Origin: Anaerolineaceae bacterium
Lineage (GTDB): Bacteria > Chloroflexota > Anaerolineae > Aggregatilineales > Phototrophicaceae
Reading direction: 5' to 3'
NCBI GenBank assembly: GCA_016124855.1
Contig: WGMX01000013.1
Span: 62,001-126,000, forward strand
Length of the DNA: 64,000 nucleotides
The position numbers were made by a program, and so were the translations under genes. The notes beneath the pieces were generated by a model. It ran no database searches and had not been told where the DNA came from. It was given only the letters and a program-made list of their open reading frames with translations. Of this stretch, positions 49,818 to 57,446 are shown piece by piece; position 1 is the first letter of the stretch, and each line of letters starts with the position of its first letter.

Positions 49818-52800
49818 TTAACGCAAAATTTCTTTGACGACTTTTTCGAGTTTTAAATCTTGACCCAGTGACGCGGCGGCATTCACCGCAGCCGGAGGAT
49901 GATGCGCTTTAAGCGTTTCAAGGGCTTTGGCCGCCATATCACGGGTTTCTTGGGTGGTGGCGGAGTGCTTCAGCACCATGCCTAACCACGCTAACGCCTG
50001 TGGATCATCCGGTTGCAATCCGGCTAAACCGCAAATACTTTCCAACATCATAGGCGCGGCATCAATTTCACGGGCAATTTGCAGGGCTTGGCGGAACAAA
50101 TCGGCGGCACGATCAGTAAGATGCTGGGCGCTGGCGACATGCCCCAAGTTGATGAGGACATTGGCACTGCCGGGACGGTTGCCGATAGCTTTTGCCAACG
50201 ACAGGCTTTCTTCAAGGTAAGTCGTGGCTTTGTCGTATTCGCCGCGCATCTGGGCGACAAAACCTAGATTTTCCAACGCCAGCGCAATGCCGCGCCGGTC
50301 ACCGATGGTACGGCACATTTGCAGCGCTTGTTCAAAGTTACGTGTTGCGCCGTCCAAGTCCCCTTGTACGCCTGAAAGTGTGCCCAAATTATGCAGTGTA
50401 CTGGCGACTTTCCAGCGTTCACCGTTTTCGCGGTGCAGCGTCAGCGTTGCTTCAAAGTAGCGCACCGCATCGGCGTAATTACCCTGTCGCAGTCCGACTA
50501 AACCGAGGTTATTCATGCTGGCGGCACGCGCCACCGGATTGTTGGCCGCTTCGGCTACTTTGAGCGCAGCCTCAATTTGTTCGGTCGCGCGGGTGTAATC
50601 GCCCTGATCGAGCGCGACCATGCCTAAACGGTTGAGGGTTTGGGCTTCGCCGTCAGGATAGTGGAGAACGCGGTATAAGGCGAAACTTTCCGAGCAGGCT
50701 TTGAGTGCGGCTTCATAATTGCCTGTACGCCAATAGTTATCCCCCTGTAAGCTGAGGGCGCGGGCCGATCCAGCGCGATCACCGATAATTTCGTAAAGGG
50801 CTAAACCCTCAGCAATTTCGACAGCCGCTTCACTATATGCGCCGGTATATTGCAGCGCTTCGCCCAGCTTGACGTATAACTCGGCTTTGACGAAACGGCG
50901 TTCATTAACATCCGTAACGACCAAGGGCAGCAGTTCTTGGCAGCGCTCGAAGTGCATGATGGCTTCTGAAAGGGCGCTAATCCGCAGGGCATAGTCACCG
51001 GCTGCCTGTGTATAGTGGAATTCGTTCGCCAGATCGCCCGCCGCGCGCCAGTGCTGGGCAAGCACGGTGGCTTGTTCCGGCATATTGGGGTAGACGATGT
51101 CGAGAGCTTCCGCGATTTGGCGATGTAGACTTGCGGCTACATCAGAAGGAATATCAGCGATAGTGGCCTCGCGCAGTTTGTCGTGGGCAAAGCGATATTT
51201 TTCATCTTGGACATCGATCACGGCGGAATTGATGCAGGTCGTCAGCCAATCGTTTAAATCAACATCGCCCTTGACCTGCTCCAAAACAGCGAGATCAAGC
51301 TGTCGTCCACTGATTGCTGCCAACTGCAGCAGTGCCCGTCCATTTTCTGGAATGCGATCCAAGCGCCGCCGGATAATGGTTTGGATGCCGCCCGCCAACA
51401 CATTGGCAGGCAAACTCATGCTGCCGACTCGACCTAAGCCACCGGCTTCTTCGGCTAAAGCACGTACCACTTCCACCAGAAAGAACACGTTGCCTTCGGT
51501 TTCACGGTTGAGCAAATCAAGCACATCGGGTTGGCGGCCTGCCTCGCCCAACATCGAGACACTGAGCGCGGCGATATCGTTTGAAGTCAGACGTTCCAAG
51601 CGCATAACCTGCATTCCCGGCAGGTCTTGGGGCAGCGTCGGGCGTTCTTCATGGCGATAATTGCCGACCATGAGCAGCGGCATCGTGCTGCAGATGCTGT
51701 ACAGCAGTTTGACGACTTCCAAACTTTCGATTGACCACTGTAGGTCTTCCATCATCAACATGATGGGCTGAGTCTGGTTTTGGAAGAGACTGGCGATTGC
51801 TCCGAACAGCCGCCGCTGCTGAGCATCACTTTCTAAAACCACCGGATCAGCAATCGGACGACCGAGCAGGTCATCAATGTCGGGGACGATGGTCATCAAA
51901 ATACTGGCATCAAGATCACTGATGCTGCTGTTGAGTACTAAACGGCGCAGCGGTTCGCGCCATAGTTGATAGGGGAGTCCGCCTTCGACAACAGCTTCGC
52001 CGCGCAGGACGGTAATACCTTGTACCAGTGATCGGATGCGGAGTTCTTCGATTAAGCGGGATTTACCGACACCGCTTTCGCCGGCGATCAGCCACGCGCT
52101 GCCCCGACCATGTACGGCTTCCTCTAATGCATGTTCGAGGCGCTTAAGTTCTTCTTCGCGTCCGACGAAGGTTGCGGCCTGCAAGAAACTTTCGCGGATG
52201 GCGGCTGATTCTTGCGGCACGTTGATGCCCATTGCTGCCGCTAAATCAGCAATCACGCGGTCGCTGTCGTTGTAACGGTCTTCAGGGCGTTTGGCGAGCA
52301 GCTTGCCGATTATTCCAGCGACCGTGGTGACATCGTCGCTATCGTCAAAGTCAAAGCTAATGCTGTCGTGCGGGCTTGCAAACTGGGTCAAATCAGCCGC
52401 ATCATTATCAATCGTCACCGTATCAAAGTTATCTAGGATATTGGTTCTGAAGTTTTCCAACGGCATCGTTTTGAATTCGTCAGATTCAAGTGGATTGTTG
52501 TCGACCACCCTTGTTGAAAATGAAAAATTACTGGTGTTAGAGAATATCGTGGTCAAATCGGGGTCACTAAATAAAACCTCTTGCAGCAGCTTTTGGGCGT
52601 TATCGGTATCAAAAGGATGTTTGCCAGAAAATATTTCGTAGGCGATAACCCCCACGGCATATAAGTCGATAGCGGTAGTCGGTTCGCGGCCCTGAATGAT
52701 TTCGGGAGCCATATAAGCCAACGTCCCTACGATATCACCGTCAGCCTTATCGGGTTCAACCGCCAAACCAAAATCCAAGACTTTGACGTGTCCCTCTTTT

Positions 52801-53261
52801 GTCACCAAGACATTGCTCGGCTTGAGGTCGTGGTGCAAAATACCGCGACGATGCAAATAGGCCAGCGCCTGCAACAACTGAATCAGCAGGTTAATCTGTT
52901 CTTCAGGGGATTTTCCGCGCGCAGCCTCGACAAAGTTCGTGGCGTTTTCGAGCAGTTCCATTGTAATGTAAGGCTGCCGCTGTTCGTCGAAACCGTAATC
53001 CAACACGCTGATGATGTTGGGATGGCGCAGTGACGCAAGCACTTTGAATTCGCGGGCAAGTGCGAGCCGGAAGTTCATGCTGTCATCAGGCGAGGTGAAG
53101 TTCTGGTTGTCGGTTAATCCGGTAACGCGTTTGAGGGCAATGGTTTTGCCCGTCAGGCGGTCAACGGTTTCATAAACTGACCCCATACCACCCTGACCGA
53201 GCATCTTGCCCGTTTGATAGCGCCTGCCATATAAGGCCGGTGCAGCAGCGACCTGAGTCAT
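49818..53261 (-). CDS. Ser/Thr protein kinase fused to AAA ATPase and TPR domains
   Basis: A 1147-residue regulator. Residues 15-340 are a Hanks-type kinase: GQGGMGSVYE, K44 (IALKR), HHDLKPSNVLV (HHD instead of HRD), DFGLAV and MAPE. Between the G and H helices is an acidic low-complexity insert of about 80 residues (rich in Asp, Asn, Ser, Thr). A PknK/MalT-like AAA ATPase follows (Walker A GESGVGKSRLIEEL, near 395), then about 9 TPR repeats (GQAAEI-type units: GDYTRATEQIEAALKVAEAA, GNYADAVRYFEATLTLHREN). No DNA-binding domain. It is convergent to the subtilase gene. Confidence 0.93.
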   Translation of the reverse strand: MTQVAAAPALYGRRYQTGKMLGQGGMGSVYETVDRLTGKTIALKRVTGLTDNQNFTSPDDSMNFRLALAREFKVLASLRHPNIISVLDYGFDEQRQPYITMELLENATNFVEAARGKSPEEQINLLIQLLQALAYLHRRGILHHDLKPSNVLVTKEGHVKVLDFGLAVEPDKADGDIVGTLAYMAPEIIQGREPTTAIDLYAVGVIAYEIFSGKHPFDTDNAQKLLQEVLFSDPDLTTIFSNTSNFSFSTRVVDNNPLESDEFKTMPLENFRTNILDNFDTVTIDNDAADLTQFASPHDSISFDFDDSDDVTTVAGIIGKLLAKRPEDRYNDSDRVIADLAAAMGINVPQESAAIRESFLQAATFVGREEELKRLEHALEEAVHGRGSAWLIAGESGVGKSRLIEELRIRSLVQGITVLRGEAVVEGGLPYQLWREPLRRLVLNSSISDLDASILMTIVPDIDDLLGRPIADPVVLESDAQQRRLFGAIASLFQNQTQPIMLMMEDLQWSIESLEVVKLLYSICSTMPLLMVGNYRHEERPTLPQDLPGMQVMRLERLTSNDIAALSVSMLGEAGRQPDVLDLLNRETEGNVFFLVEVVRALAEEAGGLGRVGSMSLPANVLAGGIQTIIRRRLDRIPENGRALLQLAAISGRQLDLAVLEQVKGDVDLNDWLTTCINSAVIDVQDEKYRFAHDKLREATIADIPSDVAASLHRQIAEALDIVYPNMPEQATVLAQHWRAAGDLANEFHYTQAAGDYALRISALSEAIMHFERCQELLPLVVTDVNERRFVKAELYVKLGEALQYTGAYSEAAVEIAEGLALYEIIGDRAGSARALSLQGDNYWRTGNYEAALKACSESFALYRVLHYPDGEAQTLNRLGMVALDQGDYTRATEQIEAALKVAEAANNPVARAASMNNLGLVGLRQGNYADAVRYFEATLTLHRENGERWKVASTLHNLGTLSGVQGDLDGATRNFEQALQMCRTIGDRRGIALALENLGFVAQMRGEYDKATTYLEESLSLAKAIGNRPGSANVLINLGHVASAQHLTDRAADLFRQALQIAREIDAAPMMLESICGLAGLQPDDPQALAWLGMVLKHSATTQETRDMAAKALETLKAHHPPAAVNAAASLGQDLKLEKVVKEILR

Positions 53262-53381
53262 AAAATTACTTTCCTTTAGCTACTGTCCATACCATTCTAG
53301 CGCAAACGGCGATTCTCTGTGTGGAAAATGAAACGTATTTTCAAGTATTTAAACGTACAATTTCCTAAAATGGTTCAAGTT

Positions 53382-53414
53382 TATAGGGTTGCAGAGCCGC
53401 TGCTCTCCCTACAT
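53382..53414 (-). repeat. GTAGGG-hairpin element, copy 5
   Basis: On the minus strand TGTAGGGAGAGCAGCGGCTC is followed by TGCAACCCTATAA; AGAGC pairs with GCTCT. It lies in the gap between the divergent kinase and M23 genes. Confidence 0.6.
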
Positions 53415-53455
53415 AATTCAAACTCACGCTATTTGGGAATTGATCAGGTGAGCTT

Positions 53456-54184
53456 TTGAAGAGGCGATTCGCAGTGTTAGGTGGCTTTATCCTTATACTT
53501 CTGCTGCTGGCATTCGTGTCTTACCGCTGGCTGCTGCCACGCTACAGCAATTCACGCAGCAACAGCAATCCGGTTATTGAGCAGTGGTTTACAGACCCTT
53601 CATCACGACCCAAGTTGACGACGGCCATGAAGCGCACGACTTGCCCCGGTGCATTCTTCAGCCTGCCGTCCGATGGCCTAATCGGGCTGCTGTGGGATGA
53701 TCCCGCTGGCCCTTATACGCTTTTGAATCCTCATACCGGTATCGACGTGTTCGGGGATGGCGAACCCGGCACTGTTCCGGTGTATGCCGCATATGATGGT
53801 TTGCTTTCTCGCCGCAGTGATTGGCTGTCGTCGGTCATCATCAAGCACGACGACCCGCTCCAAACCGGACGTGTCATCTGGAGCTATTATACGCACATGG
53901 CGGCACGTGATGGTTCGCGTTCGTTCATTGTGCCGGACTTTCCGCCGGATACTATAGATGTCCCTGTCAAGCGCGGCGACTTGCTTGGTTATCAAGGTGA
54001 ATATGCCGGAGTAGGCCGCCCGCCAATTGGGATGCATGTTCACTTTAGTCTGGTTACTAGCGAGGATGATGGCACGTTCAAGAACGAAGCAGTCATCGGT
54101 AATACCATTGATCCTTCCCCTTACTTCGGGATGCAGCTTAATATTGCTGAACTGCCAGTACGTCCCATCCAATGCAAAGGCTGA
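53456..54184 (+). CDS. M23-family peptidase, membrane-anchored
   Basis: The 242-residue protein has an N-terminal signal anchor (VLGGFILILLLLAFVSYRWLL). The M23 zinc motifs are H93-x3-D97 (NPHTGIDVFG) and MHVHFSL near residue 197. Such enzymes cleave peptidoglycan cross-bridges or act as inactive LytM scaffolds; here all metal ligands are kept. TTG start with AGGTG 5 bases upstream. Its end overlaps the next glycosyltransferase gene by 13 bases, so they are coupled. Confidence 0.82.
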   Translation: MKRRFAVLGGFILILLLLAFVSYRWLLPRYSNSRSNSNPVIEQWFTDPSSRPKLTTAMKRTTCPGAFFSLPSDGLIGLLWDDPAGPYTLLNPHTGIDVFGDGEPGTVPVYAAYDGLLSRRSDWLSSVIIKHDDPLQTGRVIWSYYTHMAARDGSRSFIVPDFPPDTIDVPVKRGDLLGYQGEYAGVGRPPIGMHVHFSLVTSEDDGTFKNEAVIGNTIDPSPYFGMQLNIAELPVRPIQCKG

Positions 54185-55776
54185 TATCCGCTGAAATGCG
54201 GCGTGCTTTAGGGCTGTATCTAGCGGTGGTGTGCAGCATCGCCTTGACCATCATCACAATTGTGCCGCCCACAGCAAGCGGTGATTGGGCGCGTTTAGAT
54301 CAATTTGGGAAATATATCCCAAAGTTTATTGATTACAATTGGCCGAGTTATGGGCTTCAGTTTTCCCTGTGGCTCGGCTTAATGCTGGCTTTATGGTGGG
54401 CTTTTGCAAGCTCAACGCAATCCTATATCCCAAATATCCCAAATTACTGGACTTTGCGATATATTGCCGTGCTTATTCTCATCATTTTGTTGGGCTTTGG
54501 TCTGCGTTTATATACCCTCGACCATTTGCCCTTGCTGGTCGATGAGATTGGTTTTGCCGCCCGTGCCTCGGATATGCTGCAAGGTCAGCGCATCCCGATA
54601 TTCGCGCCGGGGCATAATGGCAATCCCGCCACTTTTTCGTGGTTGATGTCCGGTTCGATGGCTTTATTCGGGCAAAATCGTTTTGCCATACGGTTGGTGG
54701 CGTTGGCCTTCGGCACGTTGAGCATTCCGGCGGCTTATGTTTTGGGGAGGTCGTGGTGGTCACGGCAAGCCGGTTTGATCGCGGCGGCGTTTCTTGCGAT
54801 GTTTCCAGCACATGTGTTTTTCAGCCGCTTGGCCTTATACAACATCATTGATCCGTTTTTCGCGCTGCTGGCATTAGCTGTCTTGGGCCGCGCCCTGCGT
54901 CGCAGACGATTAGCTGATTTTGTGTTGGTGGGTATGTTGGCTGGCATCGCCCAGTATTTCTATCATGGTTCGCGGCTTTTGCCAGTCGTGATCCTCATTT
55001 ACGCGCTAATTGTCCTTCTTAACGCGAGGGTGCAAAGTTGCAAAGGCGCAAAGGATAAATTCCCTCAATTTCGTGGCAGCATGTTCATGAGTCTTGTCAC
55101 GATGCTGTTTGTGTTTTTCTTAGTGAGTTTGCCACGCTATGCACCAATGTTGACTTCTGGCCTGCCACTAACCGGTAATCTCAACGCCATGCGCCTGCCT
55201 GCTGATCTGGGAGCGAATGCCGTGCGCTCCGTGTTGGCATGGGTCGGGCAGCCTGATATTTCACCGTTTTGGTTGAGCAGCGCTCCTTTGCTGCCCCTTT
55301 TTGCGTTGACAGCTTGCGCTGTAGGTTTGGTGATTTGTATCCGCCACCTGTTTGATGCGCGTCATGCAGTCATCATCATGACATTAATCTTGACCACGAT
55401 TTTCGGTGGGGTTATCTGGACAGCCTCACCTCTATACGTGCGTTATTTATCGGCGCTGCCAGCTTTGGTCTTGCTGGCAGCACTGCCTTTTGAAACGAAG
55501 TGGATGAAGACCAAGCGATGGACTTGGATCATCCTTTTCATCATCATGTCGCAAGGTATCATCATCATTCTGCAACAACCAGCCGAAGCCTATGGACGGG
55601 TTCCGGCTGGCTTGTGGGAACAAGATTCGTTAGCACGAGCAGCCGCGCAGTTACCGGATGGACTGCCAGCGCAATTCAAAGTTTCGGATTATTTCGGTGA
55701 AGTTGATCGGATTACCATCGCGGATTATGTGGCGGCATACGGGCAGCGGCGGGCCGTAAGAGTCACGACAAAATAG
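54172..55776 (+). CDS. GT39-family membrane glycosyltransferase with two in-frame repeats
   Basis: The 534-residue protein has about 12 transmembrane helices. The catalytic acidic motif is in LPLLVDEIGFAARASDMLQG, followed by PGHNGNPATFSWLMSG, as in ArnT/PMT enzymes that use polyprenyl-phosphate sugars. A CAAAGG-type dispersed repeat (55018-55056) codes RVQSCKGAKDKF in a loop between helices, in the same general place as the repeat in the 31957 gene. A second run (54424-54447, TATCCCAAATATCCCAAATT) codes YIPNIPNYW. Start overlaps the M23 gene. Confidence 0.85.
   Translation: MQRLISAEMRRALGLYLAVVCSIALTIITIVPPTASGDWARLDQFGKYIPKFIDYNWPSYGLQFSLWLGLMLALWWAFASSTQSYIPNIPNYWTLRYIAVLILIILLGFGLRLYTLDHLPLLVDEIGFAARASDMLQGQRIPIFAPGHNGNPATFSWLMSGSMALFGQNRFAIRLVALAFGTLSIPAAYVLGRSWWSRQAGLIAAAFLAMFPAHVFFSRLALYNIIDPFFALLALAVLGRALRRRRLADFVLVGMLAGIAQYFYHGSRLLPVVILIYALIVLLNARVQSCKGAKDKFPQFRGSMFMSLVTMLFVFFLVSLPRYAPMLTSGLPLTGNLNAMRLPADLGANAVRSVLAWVGQPDISPFWLSSAPLLPLFALTACAVGLVICIRHLFDARHAVIIMTLILTTIFGGVIWTASPLYVRYLSALPALVLLAALPFETKWMKTKRWTWIILFIIMSQGIIIILQQPAEAYGRVPAGLWEQDSLARAAAQLPDGLPAQFKVSDYFGEVDRITIADYVAAYGQRRAVRVTTK
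54424..54447 (+). repeat. TATCCCAAA tandem run inside the GT39 gene
   Basis: TATATCCCAAATATCCCAAA then TTAC, two 9-base units in frame as IPN IPN. A related TATATCCCAAAG is at 54313. It is short, so chance remains possible. Confidence 0.4.
55018..55056 (+). repeat. GCAAAGG element, copy 4, inside a GT39 gene
   Basis: CTTAACGCGAGGGTGCAAAG, then TTGCAAAGGCGCAAAGGAT. In frame, it gives a basic loop (NARVQSCKGAKDK). Confidence 0.7.
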
Positions 55777-55785
55777 AGGATTATT

Positions 55786-56568
55786 ATGGGCAAACTAGAC
55801 GGTAAAGTGGCATTAATCACAGGCGGCAACAAAGGAATCGGACGAGCGGTGGCGCTGCTGTTTGCAGGCGAAGGCGCACGGGTGATGATCGCTGCCCGTG
55901 ACGTGACTTCGGCACAAACACTGGTGAAAACCATTGGGCAATCGGGTGGCAGCGCGGCAGCCGTAACCTGTGATGTGCGCCGCGCTCAAGATTGCCAACA
56001 TGCCGTCGAGGTTACTTTGCGCCAATTTGGACAAATCGACATTCTGTTTAATAACGCGGGTATTGTCCCACGCGGCACCGTCTTGGATACCAGTTTTGAA
56101 ATATGGCAGGATACGTTCGCCACCAACGTTAGCGGTACGTTCTATATGAGTAAAGTGGTGCTGCCGCATATGATCGCGCAAGGTCATGGCATCATCGTCA
56201 ACAATGGTTCGGATTGGGCGGTGGTGGGTGGACAAGATGCGGCGGCTTATTGTGCCAGTAAAGGCGCTGTGGTACAGCTCACCAAAGCGATGGCGCTCGA
56301 TCATGGTCGGCAGGGGATTCGCGTCAACGCTGTTTGCCCCGGTGATACGTATGTCGAACGTTGGGATAATCGCAAACCTGCTCATCAAACACGTGGGGAG
56401 TGGTTCGCTGAAATGGGCAAGGGATTTCCGCTCGGTCGTGTCGCGGCAGTTGAAGAAATCGCGCGGGCAGTGTTGTTTCTGGCCAGTGACGACTCCAGCT
56501 ATATGACCGGGCAACTGCTGGTCGTTGACGGCGGTAACACAGCAGGCGGCGCGACGGCACAGTATTGA
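55786..56568 (+). CDS. Short-chain dehydrogenase/reductase
   Basis: A 260-residue classical SDR. The cofactor motif is TGGNKGIGRAVA, the NNAG motif is LFNNAGIVP, catalytic S is in NNGSDWAVVGG, and Y/K are in AAYCASKGAVV. The C-terminus SSYMTGQLLVVDGGNT is typical of glucose dehydrogenase-like members. NAD(P)-dependent oxidation of a hydroxyl compound is likely; substrate unknown. GAGGA precedes the ATG. Confidence 0.92.
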   Translation: MGKLDGKVALITGGNKGIGRAVALLFAGEGARVMIAARDVTSAQTLVKTIGQSGGSAAAVTCDVRRAQDCQHAVEVTLRQFGQIDILFNNAGIVPRGTVLDTSFEIWQDTFATNVSGTFYMSKVVLPHMIAQGHGIIVNNGSDWAVVGGQDAAAYCASKGAVVQLTKAMALDHGRQGIRVNAVCPGDTYVERWDNRKPAHQTRGEWFAEMGKGFPLGRVAAVEEIARAVLFLASDDSSYMTGQLLVVDGGNTAGGATAQY

Positions 56569-56627
56569 GCGCGGCGGTTTGTGACCAGTATAATGAAGAT
56601 CGTTGGTCAATTACGGGTGAGCAAGAT

Positions 56628-56945
56628 ATGACAGATGAGATTGATCCCATTCCCCCGCAGCGCGCCCAAGAGATTCTTGATGCGGCTATCCGTGAGCGCT
56701 TGGGAGATCATTGGGATGACGAGGAAACGGGTTGGACGAAAGTCACCGGACATAATTACATGGCACGGGTGACGCGTGGACGGGTCAGCCTCGATTTTTA
56801 TGTCGATATATTTTTGGGTAACGTCACCGTTGAACAAACGGACTCCGCGCCCTTACTCGAAACCGGACGTTTGCTGCTGATTATGCTCATCGGCCTCTCG
56901 ATTGTGATCGCCTTCCTCATCGTAAAAATTGTGAGCGGCGGCTAA
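56628..56945 (+). CDS. Small tail-anchored membrane protein
   Basis: A 105-residue protein: an acidic soluble N-part (MTDEIDPIPPQRAQEILDAA) with a beta-rich core (WTKVTGHNYMARVTRGRVSLDFYVDIF) and one C-terminal helix (LLLIMLIGLSIVIAFLIVKI). No family recognised. ATG 56628 with GTGAGC upstream; the frame is open back to 56565 without a good start. It may be in one transcript with the SDR and GNAT genes. Confidence 0.7.
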   Translation: MTDEIDPIPPQRAQEILDAAIRERLGDHWDDEETGWTKVTGHNYMARVTRGRVSLDFYVDIFLGNVTVEQTDSAPLLETGRLLLIMLIGLSIVIAFLIVKIVSGG

Positions 56946-56960
56946 AGGATATTTTCATAT

Positions 56961-57437
56961 ATGACGTTGGATACCTTCACTATTCGCCTTGCCACGCCTG
57001 ACGATTATGATGCGGTAGTGGATTGTGTTCAGGCGGCCTTCACCAAATGGATAGACATTATTGGCATGAAGCCGATGGCGCTGACTGCCGATTATCACGA
57101 CTTTATCAACCGCCACGTAATCTATGTTATCGATGGTCATCAGACAGGCGAACTCGCAGGGCTGGTCATTATTTATCCGGTTAATGATGCGCTTTACGTG
57201 GATACGATTGGCGTGAATCCAGCTTATCAGGAGCATGGATTAGGGCGGCGGTTACTAACCTTCGCTGAAGAAAAAGCGCGTGAAGCCGGACTGAATAAGA
57301 TGACTCTGGTGACCAATGCCTTGCAGCTTTCGAATCAAGAGTATTATCGCAAGAACGGTTATGCCGAAACACACCGCGAAACGCTCGAACCCGGTCGTGT
57401 CGGTGTATGGATGGCAAAGACTCTTGCCACAGAATGA
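56961..57437 (+). CDS. GNAT N-acetyltransferase
   Basis: A 158-residue acetyltransferase. The acetyl-CoA loop is NPAYQEHGLGRRLLTFAE; the C-terminal block ALQLSNQEYYRKNGYAETHRETL is typical. AAAGGA precedes the ATG. Acceptor unknown. Ten bases separate it from the following GT39 gene. Confidence 0.88.
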   Translation: MTLDTFTIRLATPDDYDAVVDCVQAAFTKWIDIIGMKPMALTADYHDFINRHVIYVIDGHQTGELAGLVIIYPVNDALYVDTIGVNPAYQEHGLGRRLLTFAEEKAREAGLNKMTLVTNALQLSNQEYYRKNGYAETHRETLEPGRVGVWMAKTLATE

Positions 57438-57446
57438 GAGTCTGAA

